Made by a program: the position numbers and the translations under genes
Assembly (NCBI GenBank): GCA_021793595.1
Contig: JAJYSL010000216.1
Location: forward strand, 1 to 7,264
Length of the DNA: 7,264 bases
Direction of reading: 5' to 3'
DNA from: Acidobacteriota bacterium
Lineage (GTDB): Bacteria > Acidobacteriota > Terriglobia > Terriglobales > Acidobacteriaceae
In this document: one piece after another, positions 1 through 5,976 of the stretch
How the letters are laid out: the number at the start of each line of letters is the position of its first letter
Numbering within the stretch: the first letter of the stretch is position 1
Notes under the pieces: model-generated
The model's database searches: none
The model's input: only the letters and a program-made list of their open reading frames with translations
What the model was told of the DNA's origin: nothing

Positions 1-569
1 CTGAACTTAGGATGCTGCGTTGCTAGCCAGGAAGCATAGGAGTCTCGCTTGCGCTGGTCAGCGGTTGCGTACGATGGTTCGCTATGCAACTGTACATCGT
101 AACCTAGCTGCTCATCCCAGGGGATCGTATGGAACTTTCCAATCCCAAAAGTGCGATAGCCCAGACTTTTCATCGTTTGTGGAAGGTAGGGCCCACATCG
201 CCCCGTCATTGTGGCCGCCTGGTTTGGCGTGGGGTGCTGTCTCTCCATACTGAAAATGGCCGTAGTCGGCGGCAGACAGCCAGTTCGGATGCAATATCTT
301 GCGGGTATGCACACCGGGCAGGGGGAGTACGCGTTGGTAAACGCTAATCCACGGCGTACGAGACGGTCCAAATTCGGCGTATAGATGGTTCGATTTCCAA
401 GTGCGGCGAGGGTATCGAAACGCTGCTGATCAACCATTAGAAACAGAACGTTCGGTTTCTCTGATAACCCCTTGGCCCCAGGCAATGCAAAGCTCGGGCT
501 TGCAGATGAGAACACGGCAGATGCTCCAGCCAGCATCTTCAAGGCGGATCGTCGATCAATGCCATGCAC
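1..569 (-). CDS. Type I sulfatase, N-terminal part, Tat-exported (runs off left edge)
   Basis: This is the N-terminal 189 codons of a formylglycine-dependent sulfatase, which hydrolyses sulfate esters. The frame is open from a GTG at 569 to the window edge, and an in-frame TAA at 608-606 limits upstream extension. The GTG is favoured because AGGGAGGG lies 8 nt before it and because the first in-frame ATG (codon 12) would remove the twin arginines. Residues 1-28 form a Tat-like signal (DRRSALKML, then an Ala/Ser-rich stretch). The sulfatase fold begins at P39-NVLFLMVDQQRFD, where D47 is the expected metal ligand. C87-I-P-A-R91 followed by T96-G97 is the CxPxR signature in which C87 becomes formylglycine. 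GPYLPQTMKSLGYRT (126-140) and G144-K145-F-H147 are the next conserved sulfatase blocks. Tat export suits an enzyme whose cysteine is oxidised in the cytoplasm before transport. Cysteines 84, 87, 93 and 98 cluster at the active site. The gene follows the receptor by 81 bp and is probably co-transcribed. The substrate is unknown and the C-terminal half is outside the window. Confidence 0.9.
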   Translation of the reverse strand, partial: MHGIDRRSALKMLAGASAVFSSASPSFALPGAKGLSEKPNVLFLMVDQQRFDTLAALGNRTIYTPNLDRLVRRGLAFTNAYSPCPVCIPARYCIRTGCLPPTTAIFSMERQHPTPNQAATMTGRCGPYLPQTMKSLGYRTFGIGKFHTIPWDEQLGYDVQLHSEPSYATADQRKRDSYASWLATQHPKF

Positions 570-577
570 GGCCCTTG

Positions 578-585
578 CCCTCCCT
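578..585 (-). promoter_or_regulatory. Shine-Dalgarno site of the sulfatase
   Basis: AGGGAGGG on the minus strand lies 8 nt before the GTG at 569. It decides the start: no ATG is available upstream in this frame before the TAA stop, and the next in-frame ATG falls inside the Tat signal. Confidence 0.6.
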
Positions 586-650
586 CTTCTCAGCCGTTCT
601 GCGATTTACCAACCGCTGCGAAGACAAATCTCCAGACCATAATCAGCTCA

Positions 651-3600
651 TCAATACATTAGTTTCAGGGCAAATTCCATGATGCGCGGATCTGCGGCCC
701 CTGTAACCTGGCCGTAATTTCCCGCGCCGACACTGGTGGATACACTGGTGAAATTCGGGTGATTCAAAACATTGAATGCTTCCGCTCGAAACTGCATATT
801 CAGCCGCGTAGTGATCGGGAACGTTTTATAAAGAGCCACATTGAATGAGATCTGGCCTGGCCCCCGGATCGAGCCGTTGCTTGCATCGCCAAAGAAACCG
901 TATTTCGGAGCGGCGAACGAATTCGTGCTGAACCAGTCATTTAGTTTGCCTATTTTGTGGATTGGCGCCACTTGATTCGGACGTGTGGCCCTGCCTCTGT
1001 GACTTGTGGCTAAACCAGGGCTGAGTGCAAAACCGCTTTGCAGCAGAGCCAGACCGGCAAAAGTCCAATGTCCCAGCACCGTTTCTATCGGCTTGCTGCT
1101 GTTCTCAAACAGTGGAACGTTATAGACCCATGTGCCCGTAAAGACGTGGGTAAAATCGAAATCCAGTGGGCCGTATTCCGCAGCGACATTTCGCGGATTT
1201 TGTATGGTAGATCCATAGGTGTTTCCGCCACCGTGCGGATTAATCGTTCCAAGAGTCTTACTATACGTATAAGCCAGATTAATCTGTGCTCGACTTGTCC
1301 TATAGATCAATCCTGTCTGTAATGAATTGTAGTTTGAACTGCCCTCATCATATTCCGTGTTTATGTTGCTATAGCCTTTATACGGGCGCGTATAGTCTGG
1401 CGATGCGATTCCGGCGTTTATGCATGGATCGAAGTCATACGGACCGGGCGACAGTTGCCCTGCAGGCAGGCAATTAGAGGTGCTCGGAGACGTTACTGGA
1501 AGCGAAGAATTTTCATCGACACCGGCGGCAGACAAGTGGCGGCCAAGACTGCCAATATAAGCAACTTGTGCGACCGTACTGGGAGCTAGTTGGTGCTCAA
1601 GCGTCAAACTATAGGTTTGCACCTGTACCGGAGTATAGCTCGATTGAATGATGCTCAGACTCTGCGTAGTGGGAGCTTTCGGTGTACCTACAGTTCCGTT
1701 GCTCAGCAGGCTATTCAGAACATTGGCGCTTTTAACGTACGGCGGATTTTGTCCATATGCCGCATTGAGCTGGGCTAGTACGCGTCTCGAGTACCCTACT
1801 CCATAGCCTCCTCGGATCGAAGTAGTTCCCTTCCCGGTAAGATCATATGCAAAGCCAACCCGCGGAGCGAAGTTTGTCTTCACGGGATGGTAGAAGCCCC
1901 TGGGAACTCCATTTTGCCCCGCAAAAATAATTCCGTTCAATAGGTTGGCAGGTTGGCCGGCTGCATTCAACGGAACATTCGAACCGTTGACCACTAGGCT
2001 TCCATTTACATTCACAACCGGCGCCTCCGCCGGATTGTAGAGCGTGGGCGAAAAACTGGTGACCTGATTGTCGCTGGCTGTATCGCTGGACATATATGCC
2101 CATCGCAATCCAAGATTTAAGCTCAGACGAGGGCTGGCACGCCAGTCGTCTTGCACATAGACCTCTGCGGTGCGATAGTGGCCAGGGACTCGCCTTTGGC
2201 GATTTACCTGCGAATACGTGGAGTCCAGTCCAAGCAGATAGTCACCAACCGGGTCTCCGGTATGTACACCACTGAAGCTAAAACTGCCCGCCGGATTACT
2301 GAAGGCATCCTGATGCTTAATACCGAAGATATATACGAAGCCGCCTTGCAGGACGTGGCTTCCTTTTACCCAACTTGCATCATCGAAAACTGAACCTTCG
2401 CCATCGTTCGCCTCGATTGGCAGTCCGCTCGTTCCATTGCCAGCCCACCCTCCGGATAAGGTGATATTCGGTATCCGATTTAGCGGATCAGCCCCGGGAA
2501 ATGCCTGAACGATGTTAACCCCGGATGGCATCGGAGCACTCTCTATAAGTTTAACCTTGGTATAAATTTCGGCTACCCCAACTGAATTGATTATGTTTGG
2601 CGTGAAAAAGGTGGTTAGCCGGATCAGGTCGTTAAGCCCCGATGTATATTCGATTTCTGGGATCCGTGGCGTTGGGTTCAGGGCCAGACCAAGCCCGTCG
2701 GGGAACCTCTGGTCCACCGGTTCGTACATAAAGTGTGCCATCAGCTCATTCTTTTTGCCGATGGCCTGGTCAAGACGATATTGCGAGTCGCCTTGATTGG
2801 TGGTCTTGTTACCTTGGTTGAGATAGTTGAGAAAGCCCGCGGAAAGATTGTTGGGCAGCGGCCAATATGCATTCATCACGGCGATGGCAACCGGATCGAA
2901 GCAGGCCGGATTCAGAGTCTTTGGCCCTGTGATACAGTTTGTTCTTCCATCTGCTGCCAGTAGTGCCTGGCTGTGTGCATCTAGGGTCAATGGCCCCTTG
3001 AGTGTGGGGCTGGCGCTAAGATCTCCATTACGCATCGCCTCGGTAGGCAGGGCAGCACGGATGGTTTGACCGGCGGAGACAAGTATCCACTGATTGGAGG
3101 CAAAGAAGAAAGATCTTTTATCCCGCTTCGTGTTATAAAGCCCGGGAATAATGATCGGGCCACCGAGAGTATAGCCGAAGATATTCTGGTGGAGTGCTGG
3201 CGTGACAGTTGAGAAATAGTTCTTGGCGTCAAAAGCATCGTTACGCAGATAGTCCCAAGCGGTACCATGAAATGTATTGGTTCCGCTCTTTGTCTCAACC
3301 ATGATTTGACTGGCGCCCCCTATTCCATATCTCGCGCTGTAGTTATCCTTCAAAACCCGGAATTCGGCGATGCCATCTACAATCGGTAAAACATAGACGC
3401 CCATTCCATTGCCCCCTTCATCGTAGGCGCCGTCAATGTTATAGCTTTGGTTTTGTATCCCTTGCCCGTTGATGATGAGTGCCGTCTGGCCGCCTACTCC
3501 ACCCCCTATTTGCTGATTCGCGCCGTTCACACTAGTCACGCCAGGAACCATAATCGCAAGGGTCTGGAAGTTTCTGCCATTTAACATCAGGTTACTTACC

Positions 3601-4040
3601 TGCTTGTCCGTAATTGTGCCGCTGCTCTCCGAAGTCTCTGTATTCACCTGAACCGCATTGGCCATTACTGTGATCTGAGAGGACGCCTTTCCAATTTGCA
3701 GTTTCACATTATTTGCACGGCGAACACCAGGAGCGATGTGCATATCCAGAATGAAATTTTGCTTAAACCCCTCCTTCGCTATGCTCACGGAATATGTCCC
3801 CACCGGTAGCGCTTCTGCGGAATAAAAACCGTCGCTATCTGTGGTCACCGTGCGTGAAACACCCGTCGCTTGATTGGTGACCACGACTGTTGCTCCGCGG
3901 ATGAAAGCCCCCGATGCATCTGTTACTGTTCCCGAGATGGCTCCTGTGCTCGCAACCTGTCCGTAGGCTGCCACGCCAATCGCCAGAAGAAATACTGCTA
4001 TGCAGTTGCGAAACCTTACAAAAGGAACTACTCGTCGCAT
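651..4040 (-). CDS. TonB-dependent receptor with N-terminal carboxypeptidase-regulatory-like domain (Oar-like)
   Basis: This is a complete outer-membrane receptor of 1129 residues, a usual length for the Acidobacteriota Oar-like type. Residues 1 to about 29 are a Sec signal peptide (basic MRRVVPFVRFRN, then a hydrophobic core ending AAYG). A carboxypeptidase-regulatory-like beta-sandwich follows at about 33-115 (ISGTVTDASGAFIRGATVVV, GFYSAEALPVGTYSVSI). SSQITVMAN (about 120-128) could serve as a TonB-box-like segment. The plug carries LNGRNFQTLAIMVPGV (about 153-168). The barrel begins near FHGTAWDYLRNDAFDAKNYF (257-276) and ends in an aromatic residue (FALKLMY), as outer-membrane barrels do. 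C369 and C380 probably form a loop disulfide. The ATG at 4040 is chosen because GGAGGG lies 9 nt before it; an in-frame ATG at 4070 would add ten residues (NNKSGGHKT region) in front of a normal signal peptide and has no good ribosome site. No SusD-like lipoprotein is adjacent. It likely binds or imports a large substrate or product handled by the neighbouring hydrolases; the ligand cannot be read from sequence. Confidence 0.95.
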   Translation of the reverse strand: MRRVVPFVRFRNCIAVFLLAIGVAAYGQVASTGAISGTVTDASGAFIRGATVVVTNQATGVSRTVTTDSDGFYSAEALPVGTYSVSIAKEGFKQNFILDMHIAPGVRRANNVKLQIGKASSQITVMANAVQVNTETSESSGTITDKQVSNLMLNGRNFQTLAIMVPGVTSVNGANQQIGGGVGGQTALIINGQGIQNQSYNIDGAYDEGGNGMGVYVLPIVDGIAEFRVLKDNYSARYGIGGASQIMVETKSGTNTFHGTAWDYLRNDAFDAKNYFSTVTPALHQNIFGYTLGGPIIIPGLYNTKRDKRSFFFASNQWILVSAGQTIRAALPTEAMRNGDLSASPTLKGPLTLDAHSQALLAADGRTNCITGPKTLNPACFDPVAIAVMNAYWPLPNNLSAGFLNYLNQGNKTTNQGDSQYRLDQAIGKKNELMAHFMYEPVDQRFPDGLGLALNPTPRIPEIEYTSGLNDLIRLTTFFTPNIINSVGVAEIYTKVKLIESAPMPSGVNIVQAFPGADPLNRIPNITLSGGWAGNGTSGLPIEANDGEGSVFDDASWVKGSHVLQGGFVYIFGIKHQDAFSNPAGSFSFSGVHTGDPVGDYLLGLDSTYSQVNRQRRVPGHYRTAEVYVQDDWRASPRLSLNLGLRWAYMSSDTASDNQVTSFSPTLYNPAEAPVVNVNGSLVVNGSNVPLNAAGQPANLLNGIIFAGQNGVPRGFYHPVKTNFAPRVGFAYDLTGKGTTSIRGGYGVGYSRRVLAQLNAAYGQNPPYVKSANVLNSLLSNGTVGTPKAPTTQSLSIIQSSYTPVQVQTYSLTLEHQLAPSTVAQVAYIGSLGRHLSAAGVDENSSLPVTSPSTSNCLPAGQLSPGPYDFDPCINAGIASPDYTRPYKGYSNINTEYDEGSSNYNSLQTGLIYRTSRAQINLAYTYSKTLGTINPHGGGNTYGSTIQNPRNVAAEYGPLDFDFTHVFTGTWVYNVPLFENSSKPIETVLGHWTFAGLALLQSGFALSPGLATSHRGRATRPNQVAPIHKIGKLNDWFSTNSFAAPKYGFFGDASNGSIRGPGQISFNVALYKTFPITTRLNMQFRAEAFNVLNHPNFTSVSTSVGAGNYGQVTGAADPRIMEFALKLMY

Positions 4041-4049
4041 GGTCTTATG

Positions 4050-4055
4050 CCCTCC
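4050..4055 (-). promoter_or_regulatory. Shine-Dalgarno site deciding the receptor start
   Basis: GGAGGG on the minus strand lies 9 nt before the ATG at 4040. It falls inside the coding stretch that would be used if translation began at the ATG at 4070, so it argues for the shorter protein. Confidence 0.65.
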
Positions 4056-4074
4056 AGATTTATTGTTCATGCAC

Positions 4075-4165
4075 TCTACGGCCCACCTCGTATATACACA
4101 TGCTCCTGCGGACTTACTCGTGCACGCTTGATCCGCTGGAGTTCACAGCCCTGCGCTGCCGTAGA
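4075..4165. repeat. 8-bp inverted repeat spanning the tannase-receptor gap
   Basis: TCTACGGC at 4075-4082 and its exact complement GCCGTAGA at 4158-4165 bracket most of the gap between the tannase stop and the receptor start. In the minus-strand transcript they could pair and close a long loop upstream of the receptor ribosome site. A single 8-bp match over this length may well be chance. Confidence 0.2.
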
Positions 4166-4168
4166 AAG

Positions 4169-5791
4169 CTATCTGCACACAAAATTCGCGGCACTATTCG
4201 TGCTCCCTTGTCCACTCCACTTCGCTTCCTCGGGGTAGGGGCAAAGCGGCCGTGTTTCAATCGCCGGTTCCTCTGGGTCATTGTTCTTGAACTTTGTCGC
4301 TACGATTTCACCGGGAGCGATACCCCGTTCAACCCATTGCATCAATGCATCCACCACATCGTGTTTCGCGTCTGTATACTGCGGCTGCTCCTGAAGGATT
4401 CCGCCAAAATTTGTAGGCCCTGGACCGCCATAGCAATGAGACATTCCGGGCACCATATATAAGCGGTAGAATGACTGCGTGTTCTTTACCCCGCCCATCG
4501 CATGTACCAGCCTGTTGCGGTAGTTGACGCTGTCCAGCGGTGAGATTGCCGCGTCTGCCCAGCCGTGATACTGAATCAACTTCCCCCCATGTGCCTTGAA
4601 TTTCCGCAAATCCGGGTTAGTAGCATTCAGGATCGATGCAAACTTAGCATCGGTGGTTCTGACATCGCTGTCGAAATTGAACGTGCGAAAGTTCCATTGC
4701 GGATTGTCGAAGACAAAGTCCGCGAAGAACTGATTGCCGACCGTGAACTGGGCGCCCCCGTTGGGCAGCTTGCCAGTGATCCACAGCGGCCAGTTCAGCC
4801 CAACTGCTTCAGCGCCCGGCTCGTAGCCTGGAAATATCTGCTTGTTTGTGCGCGGGTTTACCGCCCCGGCATAGATCTTTCGAAGCGCCACCACCTGCGG
4901 GCCCGTCAGGCAATCTGCCTGATCTGCCCTTTTGCACTGCAGCAGGGCTGGATGAAAATGGCACTTCCGCGGATCTTCGAGGACGCCATCTCGAACGCCG
5001 TCCACAGCATCACAACTGGCCAGCGCAGCTTTCTGTATGAGCGGTAGTTTGCTCGTAGGAATATAGCTGTCTGAGCTTTTTAACAACGCCTGTTCATTCC
5101 ACACGAATGCCGCCATCAGATGTGTCCAGAAATTAGCCGGGTCTCCGGCGATGATGCCGTTGAAATCTTCTGGAAAGCGCTGGGCTTCCATGAGCGCCTC
5201 GCGCCCCCCATCGGAACACCCATTGAAGTATGAGTACGCAATCCCTCGGTTGTAATAGCTGCGAATAATTGATTTGGCGGCTCCACTCGTGTCGTGAACC
5301 GCTCGATAGCCATAGTCGATAATTCGTTCGGGATGGCCCATCGCCCAACTTTGGTTCGGACCATTGGTGTGTCCGTCATCCGTTGAAGCGACGGCGAACC
5401 CGCGCTTCAATTCCGGAACCATAAATTTGTAGCGAATTCTTCCAGCAAATCCCCCATTTCCGACTTGCTCAAACCGGCCGTTCCAGTTCCTAACCGGCAA
5501 CCACACCTCAAACCGGATGTAAGAATCCGTCGTTGGCTTCAGAACTCCCTGCACACGGCAAAAAGATGGAAGATTTCTCGTCGAGGAATCCCCCTTCAAG
5601 GAAGGAAGATCCAGCGATCCTTGGGAAACATAATCTGCTCGAATACTGGTCACATAGGGAAGCTTGAGACCTTCCACCTTGACGCATTCCACCTGCCGAC
5701 CACGGCTCATGGATGGAGATTTCGCAAAAGGCTGAGCCCACACCGTACTTGGCAACAGCACGATTGCCACGATGACCCCCCAAATACTCAT
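4169..5791 (-). CDS. Tannase/feruloyl esterase family alpha/beta-hydrolase, secreted
   Basis: This is a complete 540-residue esterase of the tannase/feruloyl esterase family, which also includes chlorogenate esterases and MHETase and cuts ester bonds of aromatic acids. Residues 1-19 form a signal peptide ending VWA before QP. The family's CS-D-HC set is intact: nucleophile S193 next to C192 in NGCSDGGREALMEAQRFP, D413 in YHGWADAAISP, and H452 next to C453 in MVPGMSHCYGGPG; C192 and C453 are expected to form the disulfide joining the triad loops. The lid holds a calcium-loop pattern, C260-DAVDGVRDGVLEDPRK-C277. C36 and C78 probably pair near the N terminus, and the protein ends in the usual AANFVC block, so it is full length. 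The ATG at 5791 follows GGGAGAGGGA. A GTG at 5827 is in frame and would add 12 residues, including one lysine, but shows no ribosome site. Its own promoter seems to lie upstream, and the receptor follows 128 bp downstream. Which aromatic ester is cut cannot be told. Confidence 0.95.
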   Translation of the reverse strand: MSIWGVIVAIVLLPSTVWAQPFAKSPSMSRGRQVECVKVEGLKLPYVTSIRADYVSQGSLDLPSLKGDSSTRNLPSFCRVQGVLKPTTDSYIRFEVWLPVRNWNGRFEQVGNGGFAGRIRYKFMVPELKRGFAVASTDDGHTNGPNQSWAMGHPERIIDYGYRAVHDTSGAAKSIIRSYYNRGIAYSYFNGCSDGGREALMEAQRFPEDFNGIIAGDPANFWTHLMAAFVWNEQALLKSSDSYIPTSKLPLIQKAALASCDAVDGVRDGVLEDPRKCHFHPALLQCKRADQADCLTGPQVVALRKIYAGAVNPRTNKQIFPGYEPGAEAVGLNWPLWITGKLPNGGAQFTVGNQFFADFVFDNPQWNFRTFNFDSDVRTTDAKFASILNATNPDLRKFKAHGGKLIQYHGWADAAISPLDSVNYRNRLVHAMGGVKNTQSFYRLYMVPGMSHCYGGPGPTNFGGILQEQPQYTDAKHDVVDALMQWVERGIAPGEIVATKFKNNDPEEPAIETRPLCPYPEEAKWSGQGSTNSAANFVCR

Positions 5792-5801
5792 TCCCTCTCC
5801 C
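5792..5801 (-). promoter_or_regulatory. Probable ribosome binding site of the tannase
   Basis: GGGAGAGGGA on the minus strand directly precedes the ATG at 5791; its GGGAG part is 5 nt from the start codon. The alternative GTG at 5827 is preceded by TAGTTTTCCTGG, which lacks any purine-rich match. Confidence 0.45.
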
Positions 5802-5863
5802 AGCGCAGTCGTACTCTTCCCATTCACCCAGGAAAACTACACAAACGTGCTCGATAGATTGAA

Positions 5864-5893
5864 AGCGTACTCCGAACAGAGAAATAGTGTCAA
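5864..5893 (-). promoter_or_regulatory. Candidate sigma-70-type promoter for the tannase-receptor-sulfatase genes
   Basis: On the minus strand a perfect TTGACA (-35, 5893-5888) is followed after 18 nt by TACGCT (-10, 5869-5864), which keeps the three most conserved -10 positions (T1, A2, T6). Immediately upstream lies an A-rich run (5894-5912, with eight consecutive A) resembling an UP element. Transcription would begin near 5857, leaving a leader of about 66 nt before the tannase ATG at 5791. The -10 is weak, so the call rests mainly on the -35 and the AT-rich setting. Confidence 0.5.
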
Positions 5894-5918
5894 TTTATTT
5901 TATGTTTTTTTTCGTATG

Positions 5919-5931
5919 TGCAGCATCTGCA
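5919..5931. repeat. Small palindrome upstream of the promoter, possible operator
   Basis: TGCAG-CAT-CTGCA is a perfect 5-bp inverted repeat with a 3-bp centre. It sits within a wider, imperfect GTATG...CATAC symmetry at 5914-5934. It begins about 25 bp upstream of the -35 hexamer, where an activator could bind. It is short enough to be chance. Confidence 0.3.
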
Positions 5932-5976
5932 TACATTCGTCCTCGTCACCTGACCTCCCCAGGGGAAAGTGGGAGA

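Noticed and set aside
112..312. Minus-strand ORF of 66 residues in the left region
   Set aside because: It overlaps the sulfatase in another frame; the sulfatase frame carries the CxPxR and GKxH motifs, so this one is a shadow.
588..638. 16-codon ATG reading frame in the gap before the sulfatase (MVWRFVFAAVGKSQNG)
   Set aside because: It is short, has no distinct ribosome site, no regulatory-codon run and no hairpin arrangement that would mark a leader peptide; most likely chance.
3914..4462. Plus-strand ORF of 182 residues across the tannase-receptor gap
   Set aside because: It lies antisense to the well-supported starts and ends of two real genes, is rich in Cys, Arg and Leu with low-complexity character, and shows no family motif.
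4565..5047. Plus-strand ORF of 160 residues
   Set aside because: It is antisense within the tannase coding region, whose catalytic motifs are intact in the opposite strand; no recognisable domain.
5901..5934. Hairpin plus T-run resembling an intrinsic terminator
   Set aside because: The T-run precedes the stem on the plus strand, and on the minus strand the stem is followed by A residues, so neither orientation gives a stem followed by U residues.
5956..5966. TCCCCAGGGGA palindrome just after the hydrolase stop
   Set aside because: The stem is only 5 bp with a 1-nt centre and no following T-run, so it cannot be supported as a terminator.
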